42,676 nucleotides of DNA from Pedosphaera sp. (lineage in GTDB: Bacteria > Verrucomicrobiota > Verrucomicrobiia > Limisphaerales > SXQI01): the NCBI GenBank assembly GCA_025359965.1, contig JANYDC010000092.1, positions 1 through 42,676 of the forward strand, given 5' to 3'. Under the pieces are notes generated by a model, which saw only the letters and a list, made by a program, of their open reading frames with translations, did no database searches and was not told where the DNA came from. A program made the position numbers and the translations under genes. This document shows, in pieces, positions 1 through 7,702 of this stretch; the stretch's first letter is position 1; every line of letters begins with the position of its first letter.

Positions 1-87
1 CTGCAGCAGTCCAAGACGGTATCGCGTGCTTCCGCGCGTTGGGCTACTCGGCAGCCTCCTGCCGCTTTTCCAAAGGACACCAATCGT
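1..87. other. window edge, no assignable gene
   Basis: This short edge stretch sits ahead of the DUF1499 gene. The DUF1499 frame is open right back to base 1, so an upstream start outside the window cannot be excluded. A second plus-strand frame is open from base 3 and stops near 113; it could be the tail of an upstream gene, but it is too short to recognise. An AAAGGA stretch at about 72-77 could serve as a ribosome binding site for the TTG at 88. Confidence 0.3.
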
Positions 88-603
88 TTGCCAACCGTCG
101 ATCTCGAACCTAAAATCCCTACATCAAACGTGCCAAAACGGAAAAAAATCATGTGGATCGCCTTGCTTGTTCTCGGTGGCTATCTCGGGCTAATTTGGCT
201 GGTGGGCCAAGCCAGAAGCGTGGCTCGTGGCGGCGCAACTGGTCGGCTGGCCGATTGCCCGGCAAGCCCCAATTGCGTATGCAGCCAGCAGGATGGCGAA
301 CCCGGCATTGCACCCCTTGCTTTCAAGAGCGATTCAGCCAAAGCGTGGGCCATCCTGCTGAAAGTGGCGTCCTCCCAGCCGCGCTTGGAACTGGTCACGC
401 AGACTGAGGCCTACGCCCATTTCAAAGCCCGGACCCTGATCATGCGTTATGTCGATGATCTGGAATTTCTTTTGGACTCCGGAAAATCGGTCATCAATGT
501 GCGGTCAGCCTCGCGGCTGGGTTATTCCGACATGGGCGCAAACCGAGCGCGCGTGGAATGTCTCCGCGCGGTCTTGCAGCAGGAAGAGGCATTTCGCCCA
601 TGA
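88..603 (+). CDS. DUF1499 family membrane-anchored protein
   Basis: This encodes a 171-residue protein with one N-terminal membrane segment (about residues 22-40, preceded by a basic RKKI stretch) and a DUF1499 domain. The domain is recognised by the CPASPNCVCSQ motif at about residues 57-67, which matches the family's conserved Cys-Pro-x-Ser-Pro-Asn-Cys signature, and by the C-terminal RSASRLGYSDMGANRARV block. The biochemical function of DUF1499 is not established. The start is uncertain. TTG at 88 has AAAGGA about ten bases upstream and keeps the basic residues before the membrane segment, while ATG at 151 would give a 150-residue form. The stop overlaps the next gene's ATG (ATGA), so the two are probably translationally coupled, which ties this protein to cell-wall turnover by context only. 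Confidence 0.8.
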   Translation: MPTVDLEPKIPTSNVPKRKKIMWIALLVLGGYLGLIWLVGQARSVARGGATGRLADCPASPNCVCSQQDGEPGIAPLAFKSDSAKAWAILLKVASSQPRLELVTQTEAYAHFKARTLIMRYVDDLEFLLDSGKSVINVRSASRLGYSDMGANRARVECLRAVLQQEEAFRP

Positions 604-1535
604 AAATCCTTAAGGCACCCCGTCTGCGTCGGGGCGATTTGATAGGCTTGATCGCACCTGCCGGGCCCATTTTTCCCGTGGATCGCATTGAGCGAGGAGT
701 TCGCTATCTGGAAGCTCAGGGATACCGCGTGGAAGTTGGAAGTGGAGCGGTTCTGGCGGAAGGTTATCTGGCGGGCTCCGATACCCAACGGCTGTCGGAT
801 TTAAACGGGATGCTCAAAAACCCGGCAGTACGCATGGTCATGGCGCTGCGCGGGGGATATGGCACGATGAGGCTGCTCGATGGAGTTGATTATGCAGCAG
901 TCCGACGCGATCCCAAAATCATTGTAGGTTTCAGCGATTTGACCGCTTTGCACGCCGCATTGTGGCGTAAGTGCGGTCTAGTCACATTTGCAGGGCCTAT
1001 GGCGGCGGTGGAGTTCGCCCAAACTCCTCCAGATCCGCTAACCGAGGAAAGTTTTTGGCGAAATGTCACTTCGGCGCGAGCTCAGAGAGCTATTGACGCA
1101 CCAGAACTCTCGTGTTCAAACATTGGCCAGGCCGAGGGGCGATTGGTCGGCGGTAATCTGGCTTTAGTTGCGGGTTTACAAGGAACCCGTTATGCGGTTG
1201 ATTTCCAAAACAACATTCTGCTGCTCGAGGAAGTGGATGAAGCGCCCTATCGAGTGGACAGAATGCTGCAACAATTGCGTTTGAGTGGTGCTCTAAAGCG
1301 ATCTGCGGGCATTCTGCTTGGCGCTTTCACTGCCTGTGAGCCTAAGGATAGCGCAAAGCCATCACGTTCGATCGGGGAGGTTTTGGCTGAACTGGATGCT
1401 GACTGCCCAGGGCCGGTGGCTACTGGTTTGCCTCACGGCCATATTGCCGGTAAACTCACTTTGCCGCTAGGAACCGTGGTTCGATTGAAGGGATCGACTG
1501 CGCGGATCGTCCTAACCGAGTCTGGAGTGGTTTGA
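600..1535 (+). CDS. ldcA: LD-carboxypeptidase, peptidase family S66
   Basis: The 311-residue product is a family S66 LD-carboxypeptidase, which removes the terminal D-alanine from tetrapeptide stems during murein recycling. Family landmarks are visible. The nucleophile elbow is GFSD with Ser112, the acidic stretch LLLEEVDEAPYRVDR at about 207-221 should carry the catalytic Glu, and GLPHGH near the C-terminus places the catalytic His at about 281. Length is normal for the family and no signal peptide is seen, which fits a cytoplasmic enzyme. The start is set by the ATGA overlap with the DUF1499 stop; an upstream in-frame GTG or TTG-type start would lie inside that gene. GGAAGAGG about ten bases upstream can serve as the ribosome binding site. 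Mccf-type immunity proteins share this fold, but the housekeeping role is more likely here. Confidence 0.88.
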   Translation: MKILKAPRLRRGDLIGLIAPAGPIFPVDRIERGVRYLEAQGYRVEVGSGAVLAEGYLAGSDTQRLSDLNGMLKNPAVRMVMALRGGYGTMRLLDGVDYAAVRRDPKIIVGFSDLTALHAALWRKCGLVTFAGPMAAVEFAQTPPDPLTEESFWRNVTSARAQRAIDAPELSCSNIGQAEGRLVGGNLALVAGLQGTRYAVDFQNNILLLEEVDEAPYRVDRMLQQLRLSGALKRSAGILLGAFTACEPKDSAKPSRSIGEVLAELDADCPGPVATGLPHGHIAGKLTLPLGTVVRLKGSTARIVLTESGVV

Positions 1536-1570
1536 GTGGTTTCTGTCCAACTCTCTAAATTGAATTAAAG

Positions 1571-2362
1571 ATGCCAAAATCGACGTGGATTATTGCGAGT
1601 GTTTTGTCCGGGGTGGTGATTATTGCCTTTGTGGCACTCACCATGCTGCAGCAAAAACGGGAGACTGAACTGGTGCAGAAACAGTTGGCAAACCTTCAAT
1701 CTTCAGCCAATTCCGTCACAGCCAAGGCCAATGAAATGGTAATCGAGTTGGAGCGCAATCGGGACCGTATTGCGCAGCTGGAACATGAAAAGGCTGAAAA
1801 CGTCCGTGCCCAACAATCCTTGGAATCCGAAATGCGCTCTGCCCTGGAATCCAAGGATGTCACCATCTCGCAATTGCAGGGCAAGCTCACGGTCAACATT
1901 TTGGACCGCATTTTGTTCGACTCCGGCGAAGCGGTTCTGAAACCCGAGGGTGAAGCGATCCTACTGCAGGTGGCGAAAGTATTAGCTCAGTATCCCAACC
2001 GGCCCATCCACGTGATTGGCCATACTGATAACATACCCATCCGCGCGGGGTCCCGCAGCCGTAATGCCAGTAATTGGGAGCTTTCCACGGCTCGTGCGAC
2101 CTCGGCCGTGCGCTATCTTAGTGAGAAAGCGGGCGTTGATGTGCGACGATTGGCGGCAGTGGGTTATGGCGAGTTTCATCCGGTCGCCGATAACTCCACA
2201 GCGGAGGGCCGCGCCCGCAACCGACGCATTGCCCTGGTTGTGATGCCGGAAGAATTTTCCGCCCCTGATGTTCGCCCGGTCGTTACCAATGCACCGGGGG
2301 GCTTGACCTTAACCAACTCCTTGCCATTCGGTGTTGACACCAACGAGCCGGCCAAGGACTAA
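1571..2362 (+). CDS. OmpA-family peptidoglycan-binding protein with N-terminal anchor and coiled coil
   Basis: This 263-residue protein has an N-terminal membrane segment at about residues 4-26, a charged heptad-like coiled coil at about 28-105, and an OmpA C-terminal peptidoglycan-binding domain at about 110-228. The domain shows the ILFDSG entry, the HVIGHTDNIPI core, the NWELSTARA helix and the GRARNRRIALVV end with the Asp and Arg residues that bind diaminopimelate in this family. A proline- and threonine-rich tail of about 35 residues follows. The layout resembles MotB-like or YiaD-like envelope tethers, but no MotA-like gene is next to it, so a stator role is not supported. It follows the LD-carboxypeptidase by 35 bases in the same direction, and its stop lies three bases from the stop of the convergent FG-GAP gene. 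Confidence 0.85.
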   Translation: MPKSTWIIASVLSGVVIIAFVALTMLQQKRETELVQKQLANLQSSANSVTAKANEMVIELERNRDRIAQLEHEKAENVRAQQSLESEMRSALESKDVTISQLQGKLTVNILDRILFDSGEAVLKPEGEAILLQVAKVLAQYPNRPIHVIGHTDNIPIRAGSRSRNASNWELSTARATSAVRYLSEKAGVDVRRLAAVGYGEFHPVADNSTAEGRARNRRIALVVMPEEFSAPDVRPVVTNAPGGLTLTNSLPFGVDTNEPAKD

Positions 2363-2365
2363 GCT

Positions 2366-4204
2366 TTAGTGGGGCTCCACTACTTTGGTCAGTTGGTCGA
2401 TGGGCACTTTCATAATGGTTTGTTTGGTGCCTGAAGGCCAGGTCACAAGCACATCGGGCGGTGCCTGAGATTTGCCTAAACCAATGGTCACGGGCAATTC
2501 GGATTGTGACAGATAACCCCTCGTTGGAAGAACGTGACGAATGATGTTCTGGGAGCCGAGTCTCAATTCGATGCGGGCGCCAATGGCATCACGATTCGAT
2601 TTTTGCCCCACCAGTTTAAGTCGAACGTAGTGGTTGGTTTTGGAGCCTCGGTTTTGGAACAGCCGAGCCGGACCATTCAGTTCTGTAATCAGAACATCAA
2701 GGTCGCCATCTCCGTCGATGTCCGCGAAAGCGGAGCCCCTCGCCACGCTCGGACGAAGCAAGTCGGCCCCGCAGATTGAGGAGGGCACAGCAACGAACCC
2801 GCCTGTGCGGTTTACTCCTCTCTCATTCCAAAAGAGTTGGGCAGCCTGTTTGTAGGTTTGACCAGGCGAAACCTTTCCGATTTCAGGTTCGATATGGCCG
2901 TTTACGGTCAGTAAGTCCAGCCATCCATCGAGATCGTAGTCGAAAAAGAAAACTCCGAAGGTCAACACTTCGCGCGTGCTCGCTCCGATGCCCTGGCTGA
3001 GAGCCTCGTCAGAAAAAAGCATTGATCCCCGTTGCACATAAAGCGCGGTCATTTCGTTGGCGAAATTGCCAATCGAGATTCCAAGAGTGCTGTCGTTTTG
3101 GATGCGGCCAGAGTCGATGCCCATCGCGCCGCGCGGACGTCCAAAATTGTCGAAGGCCAGGCCGGCCATGGCGCCAACCTCGCGAAAGGTGCCGTTGCGT
3201 TCGTTGTGGAACACAAAGTTTTGCACTGTGTCATTGGCCACAATCAAATCGAGCCAGCCATCGTCATCCATATCCACCACGGAGACTCCAAGTGATTTGG
3301 CTAACGGCATTCCAGTCGCGCGGTTGTTGATCTGGATTCCGGCATGAGCTGAAACGTCGACAAAGTGACCTTGACCGGCATTTCGGAAGAGCTGCGGGTG
3401 GGAGCCAGGGAAATTCATGGGCTGCCCATAAGCGCGGCCAATGCCAGGCAGGTTGTAATCAACCTTGCCGTCGATCTCCTGGCTCCATTGGACGTAATGG
3501 CAAATGAAGAGATCCAGAAGGCCGTCATTGTCAAAGTCCAAAAATGCGCAACTGGTGCCCCAGGCATCATTCGGCGCAACCAGGCCGCTGCCAACCGTGG
3601 CATCCCTAAACGCCTTGCCTCCTTCGTTGTGAAGAAGGTATTGCCCGCCTACGGATGTGACCACCAAGTCTGGGAATCCATCGTTATCATAATCACCCGC
3701 AGCCACGCCCATGGCGTAGCAGGAGAGGCTCAATCCCAGGCTGGCTGTGGATTCAGTAAAGTGACCTTTACCGTCGTTATGATAAATACGGATCGAAGAA
3801 GTTAAGGATGGTTTTTCCCAGGGCCACCGAGTGGAGTTGAGGAGGACAATGTCCTGATGTCCATCATTGTCGTAATCAATAAAAGCGCATCCGCTGCCCA
3901 TGGTTTCTGGCAGCCATTTTTGGCCGGCGGCGGCGTTGGTATGCACGAAATTCAAGCCCGCCTCGGCTGTGATGTTGATAAAGGATGCCTGGGGGAGCTT
4001 CAACTTACCCGTTGAAATTAGGTTGGTCTGCAAGTTTGTGTTCGAGTTTTCCGGTTTCTGAAAATAGACAAAAACCGCGATAGGCAGTAGTGCCAGAAGG
4101 CCAAAAATCAGGGTGAAAATGATGGTGAGCGATGTGGCGGGCGGGGCAACGCTGCGCGGCGACGTGTTCTTGACCGGTTCGAGCTCGGGATTCATCCTAG
4201 TCAT
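2366..4204 (-). CDS. FG-GAP/ASPIC-UnbV (CRTAC1-type) repeat protein
   Basis: The 612-residue product has an N-terminal membrane segment at about residues 25-47 followed by a long extracytoplasmic beta-propeller. At least six Ca-binding-type Asp motifs are visible, including DYDNDGHQD, DYDNDGFPD, DFDNDGLLD, DMDDDGWLD, DYDLDGWLD and DIDGDGDLD, spaced through the chain as expected of FG-GAP/VCBS blades. The last 70 residues match the ASPIC/UnbV domain (GARIELRLG, TRGYLSQSE, VTWPSG). Proteins of this design are abundant in Verrucomicrobiota and related phyla; their ligand is usually unknown. The start could be ATG at 4204 or ATG at 4195; neither has a strong ribosome binding site. The gene is divergent from the sensor kinase (54-base gap) and convergent with the OmpA-type gene. 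Confidence 0.87.
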   Translation of the reverse strand: MTRMNPELEPVKNTSPRSVAPPATSLTIIFTLIFGLLALLPIAVFVYFQKPENSNTNLQTNLISTGKLKLPQASFINITAEAGLNFVHTNAAAGQKWLPETMGSGCAFIDYDNDGHQDIVLLNSTRWPWEKPSLTSSIRIYHNDGKGHFTESTASLGLSLSCYAMGVAAGDYDNDGFPDLVVTSVGGQYLLHNEGGKAFRDATVGSGLVAPNDAWGTSCAFLDFDNDGLLDLFICHYVQWSQEIDGKVDYNLPGIGRAYGQPMNFPGSHPQLFRNAGQGHFVDVSAHAGIQINNRATGMPLAKSLGVSVVDMDDDGWLDLIVANDTVQNFVFHNERNGTFREVGAMAGLAFDNFGRPRGAMGIDSGRIQNDSTLGISIGNFANEMTALYVQRGSMLFSDEALSQGIGASTREVLTFGVFFFDYDLDGWLDLLTVNGHIEPEIGKVSPGQTYKQAAQLFWNERGVNRTGGFVAVPSSICGADLLRPSVARGSAFADIDGDGDLDVLITELNGPARLFQNRGSKTNHYVRLKLVGQKSNRDAIGARIELRLGSQNIIRHVLPTRGYLSQSELPVTIGLGKSQAPPDVLVTWPSGTKQTIMKVPIDQLTKVVEPH

Positions 4205-4258
4205 GTGTACATGAAACCAACGCGGTCGTTAAGTCCATTATCCGGCCCGACGTGACCC

Positions 4259-5377
4259 ATGCCCGAGTTCTCAGTTAAACAATTGCTCCCTCGGCTATGG
4301 CTTCGCTGGGGGTTGTTCTTCATTTTCTGGACGCTCGCGGCGTTGTCGTTCGGAACCCAATTCTTTTTCTCGGCCAGGCAAAGCAGTCTCCCTATCACGT
4401 GGTGGGAAGCCCTTAGTTCTTCACTAGCCGATTGGTATTTGTTTGCGGCGCTCTCGATTCCCTTGTCGCGATTGGCCGGCCGGTTTCAATTTACTCGAAA
4501 CAATTGGCCTGCAGTGGGCGGGCTTCATCTTGCCGCCGGTCTTTTCTTTTCGGGACTGTATATATTGATTCGCGCCTGTATTGCGCTGGGGCAGGGGAGT
4601 TTAGCGGGGCAACCCATGGTTTTTGGGGAGATTTATCGCCAGCTTTTTTGGAAGACCTTCCACCTGAATTTGTGGATTTACTGGGCGATTTTAGCAGTTT
4701 CACATGCGGTCAGCTATTATCGGCGCTTTCATGAAAGAGAGCTTCGGACTTCGGAGCTTGAAGTTCGGCTTGCTCAGGCCAGGTTGCAGGCACTGCAAAT
4801 GCAGCTCAATCCGCACTTCCTTTTCAACACTCTGCATACTATTTCGGCTCTTGTTCATATTGATGCGGAAGCAGCTGATCGCATGATTGCCCGGTTGAGC
4901 GAATTGTTGCGGGCCGCTCTAGACGGTACTGGCACTCAAGAGGTTACGATTGCCGAGGAACTGTCATTTTTACAGCGCTACCTCGAAATCGAGAAAACGC
5001 GCTTTGGCGATCGGCTGAATTTCCGGTTTGATGTTCCCAAGGAGCTTGAATCGCTCTATGTCCCGAATTTGATTTTACAACCGCTCGTAGAAAACGCCAT
5101 CCGCCATGGGGTCGAGCCTTATGCCAGGCATGGAGAGGTCTGCATCTCCGCCAGAGCCGAAAACGGGAGGCTTATCCTGAGGGTGTCCGATAACGGAAAC
5201 GGCCTCAAACCAGGACCTCTGCGGACGGGGAGGATTGGATTGAGCAACACCCGTCAGCGCCTGGAGCAAATGTTTGGCGCGGCAGGAAATCTCGAACTGC
5301 GCAACCGGGAGGAGGGTGGGATGGATTCCATCGTCCGAATTCCGCGTTGCGTTCAACCCTCGACATCTACAACTTAA
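4259..5377 (+). CDS. LytS/YehU-type sensor histidine kinase
   Basis: This 372-residue membrane kinase has about four hydrophobic segments in residues 15-155, a short coiled coil at 157-182, and a His_kinase (PF06580-type) motif MQLNPHFLFNTLHTIS with phospho-accepting His186. The ATPase domain follows, with an N-box LVENAIRHGVEPYARHGE at about 279-296 and G-boxes DNGNGLK and GRIGLSNTRQRL. It lacks the 5TM-LYT sensor motif that I would expect of true LytS, so the stimulus is unknown. The response regulator begins three bases after its stop, so the pair is one transcription and signalling unit. The start ATG at 4259 gives the full first membrane segment. Confidence 0.88.
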   Translation: MPEFSVKQLLPRLWLRWGLFFIFWTLAALSFGTQFFFSARQSSLPITWWEALSSSLADWYLFAALSIPLSRLAGRFQFTRNNWPAVGGLHLAAGLFFSGLYILIRACIALGQGSLAGQPMVFGEIYRQLFWKTFHLNLWIYWAILAVSHAVSYYRRFHERELRTSELEVRLAQARLQALQMQLNPHFLFNTLHTISALVHIDAEAADRMIARLSELLRAALDGTGTQEVTIAEELSFLQRYLEIEKTRFGDRLNFRFDVPKELESLYVPNLILQPLVENAIRHGVEPYARHGEVCISARAENGRLILRVSDNGNGLKPGPLRTGRIGLSNTRQRLEQMFGAAGNLELRNREEGGMDSIVRIPRCVQPSTSTT

Positions 5378-5380
5378 GTC

Positions 5381-6133
5381 ATGCCCATTCGTTGCGTGAT
5401 TGTGGATGATGAATCTCTTGCAAGAGAGCGGTTGCGCGTCCTTTTGAAAAATCATCCGGACATCGTGGTGATCGCGGAAGCCTCCGACGGTGCTTCCGCC
5501 GTGGAAGTCATTGAAGCACTGAAACCTGAATTGGTCTTTCTCGATGTTCAGATGCCTGAATTGGATGGTTTCGGTGTGGTGGAATCCCTCTCCGTACAGC
5601 CGCTGCCGCGCATTATTTTTGTCACTGCCCATGAGAAATTTGCGCTGAAAGCGTTCGATGTCCACGCAGTTGACTATTTGCTGAAGCCCTTTGATCGATC
5701 CCGTTTTGAGACCGCTTTGCAGCGGGCGCTGGATTCCATTCAAAAGGCCATGCCCAATCCGGCGGTGGAAGCCGTTGAAGCCGTGGTCAGGATGCGGCCA
5801 CTCGATCGCCTGGCGATTAAAGCCGACGGCAAGGTTCGCTTACTTCGATTTGAGGAAATTGAATGGATTGAGGCGGCCGACAATTACGTCACTCTCCACC
5901 TCGGCACGGATAAAATCCTTCACCGCGAAACGCTGAACAGAATGGAGACGCGCGTTCCTGCCTCACGTTTTATGAGGATCAGCCGTTCCTGCATTATCAA
6001 TGTTGAAAAAATCAAGGAACTCCAACCGCTTTTTCACGGAGAATATGTAGTCATCCTTCGCGGTGGGGCGCGGGTTACTCTGAGCCGTTCCTACCGTGAC
6101 AAACTCAACGAACTACTGGGCCACACCAGTTGA
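5381..6133 (+). CDS. LytTR-family response regulator
   Basis: The 250-residue protein is the partner of the kinase just upstream. The receiver domain occupies about residues 1-120, with the acidic pair D9/D10, the phosphorylation site Asp55 in LVFLDVQMP, the Thr in FVTAHEK and Lys in YLLKPFD. The C-terminal LytTR DNA-binding domain lies at about 145-247, with the typical EEIEWIEAADNYVTLHL and MRISRSCIINVEKI blocks. LytTR regulators bind direct repeats in target promoters; I could not identify such repeats nearby. The final 21 bases overlap the 3' end of the convergent epimerase gene, so the two transcripts are antisense over that stretch. Confidence 0.9.
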   Translation: MPIRCVIVDDESLARERLRVLLKNHPDIVVIAEASDGASAVEVIEALKPELVFLDVQMPELDGFGVVESLSVQPLPRIIFVTAHEKFALKAFDVHAVDYLLKPFDRSRFETALQRALDSIQKAMPNPAVEAVEAVVRMRPLDRLAIKADGKVRLLRFEEIEWIEAADNYVTLHLGTDKILHRETLNRMETRVPASRFMRISRSCIINVEKIKELQPLFHGEYVVILRGGARVTLSRSYRDKLNELLGHTS

Positions 6134-7015
6134 TTGACTCATCAGAACAGCATCGATAGGTTCACGATAGCCTTCGCGGAAGGTGGGGTACTTGAGTTGA
6201 TACCCCAATATTTTTATTAATTTGCGGGGTGAAACCCGCTTGTGGGTAGCTCCACGTTTTCGTTCAGGCAATTGGTCGGACGGGATATTAGGCGGCATCG
6301 GTCTTCCCAGTTCTCTCGAAACCCAACTGTAGAAATTCAGCAACGACACAGGTTCTTGATCGACTACATTGTAGACTTCACCTGGCTGACCTCTTTCCAA
6401 GGCGGCTATAATTGCACCTACCACGTCGTCACGATGAACCATGTTGGACAGTCGGCTGCCATCGTCCGGGATTACTGCTTCTCCCTTGAGGTAAGCCTGA
6501 AACAGGTGGCCGCGGCCAGGGCCATAGATGCCAGCTACCCGTAGCACTACAACCGGAGCCAACCCTGAACGAGCGGGTTCGAGCAGTAGGTTTTCTGCCT
6601 CAACCAAAACTCGGCTGGTCAGGTTCTTAGGTTCAGCCGGGGAGGATTCATCGATTTCCGAACCATCAGTTTGGGCGTAAACGCTGGTACTGCTGGTGTA
6701 GATAATCCTTTTAACGCGGGATCTAGCTGCCCATTTCAACAAATGCCGGTTTCCTTGGACGTATACATTTTCGTATTGATCGGCTCCACCTTTGCTTGAT
6801 GAGGTCGCGTTGATCACCCAATCAAAATCGGTGGGAAGGGCATGCCATACCGCCTCATCGCAAACATCAAAGGCCTGCGGATTGAGACCGGCTTGACGGA
6901 CTTTCTCCAAGCCTGCGGGGGATCGGCGAGCGCCCGTGACAACATGGCCCAATCGTGCGAGCTCGACACCCAGTGGGATGCCGACGTAGCCGCAACCTAT
7001 GATTAACGCTTTCAT
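6113..7015 (-). CDS. NAD-dependent epimerase/reductase, atypical SDR (YeeZ-like)
   Basis: This 300-residue Rossmann-fold protein starts with MKALIIGCGYVGIPLG, the Gly-rich nucleotide-binding loop (GCGYVG at 7-12). It continues with the SDR core: VINATSSSKGG, RIIYTSSTSVYA and VVVLRVAGIYGPGRG. The usual Tyr-x-x-x-Lys catalytic pair is not clear: the Tyr of TSVYAQ is not followed by Lys at the proper spacing, as in atypical SDRs such as YeeZ. The substrate is therefore unknown; sugar-nucleotide or small-molecule reduction is a family-level guess. The gene is divergent from the broken thioesterase gene (77 bases apart) and convergent with, and overlapping, the response regulator gene by 21 bases. 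Confidence 0.85.
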   Translation of the reverse strand: MKALIIGCGYVGIPLGVELARLGHVVTGARRSPAGLEKVRQAGLNPQAFDVCDEAVWHALPTDFDWVINATSSSKGGADQYENVYVQGNRHLLKWAARSRVKRIIYTSSTSVYAQTDGSEIDESSPAEPKNLTSRVLVEAENLLLEPARSGLAPVVVLRVAGIYGPGRGHLFQAYLKGEAVIPDDGSRLSNMVHRDDVVGAIIAALERGQPGEVYNVVDQEPVSLLNFYSWVSRELGRPMPPNIPSDQLPERKRGATHKRVSPRKLIKILGYQLKYPTFREGYREPIDAVLMSQSTGVAQ

Positions 7016-7092
7016 AGCCCCACTGAACCATTGACAAGCTCTGCTGGCAATTCCGCCTGCAATTTTGTTTGTTTCGGGTTAAGTCTCCGGAG

Positions 7093-7536
7093 ATGAGCCA
7101 TCAAGTCTTTGTTTGGAACCGACGTGTGACCTATGCCGATTGCACCGTGGGGAACCATGTTTACTACTCGCGTTATCCTGATTTCCTTGAAGAGGCCCGC
7201 GGGGAGTTTTTTTGAGAGTTGGGGATACCCATGTTACGATTGGGTGAAGATGGATTTATTTTCCCTGTGGTGGACGCACGGATCAAGTATTTAACGGCTG
7301 CGCGCTATGATGATGAATTGGTAGTAAGGATTTGGTTTGTAGAGCTATCGCGGCTGAAATTGGGGTTTGCTTCTGAGGTGCTGCGGAAGGATGGCCTGCT
7401 GCTAGTCGCCTGCAAAACGCATCATGTTTGTACGGATACGCATGACAAACCGCGCCGAATGGATGCGCGTTGCTTTAGCTTGCTTTCACCCTATTTGGAG
7501 GTCGCCCTACCCAATATCGCAGGGATTTTTGACTGA
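7093..7536 (+). pseudogene. 4HBT/YbgC-type acyl-CoA thioesterase interrupted by an in-frame TGA
   Basis: Reading from ATG 7093, 40 codons give a typical hotdog-fold N-terminus (VTYADCTVGNHVYYSRY, then FLEEARGEFF). A TGA at 7213-7215 follows. The same frame then continues for 106 codons to a normal stop at 7536 with a good thioesterase C-terminal half (GFIFPVVDARIKYL, ARYDDELVVRIW). Joined, the two parts make about 147 codons, a normal length for the family, with no shift in frame. From memory of relatives, an Arg is usual after GEFF, so CGA to TGA is the simplest explanation. The catalytic-Asp region is in the first part, so neither part alone should work. A TTG at 7219 and ATG at 7231 could restart the second part. 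A sequencing error or stop read-through is possible. Confidence 0.78.
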
Positions 7537-7702
7537 GTCGGAAAGCTTTCGCTGTTTCAGGAGTCTTCTGACGACCTGGTTCGAGAGGGCACTCCGAGTA
7601 AAAAGGATTGGGCGGCTGCTTTATAGAATGGGTGGAATTCTTGTTTTGGTTCTCAAATAGACTTCGAATTCTGCTTGTGTGGCATCCGTCACTAGAAGAA
7701 CA

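Noticed and set aside
2367..2382. Inverted repeat TAGTGG-N4-CCACTA between convergent genes as a terminator
   Set aside because: The stem is only six bases and no T run follows on either strand.
7213..7215. Selenocysteine reading of the TGA in the thioesterase gene
   Set aside because: The position is not one where the family needs Cys, and I saw no convincing SECIS-type hairpin just downstream. A nonsense change is simpler.
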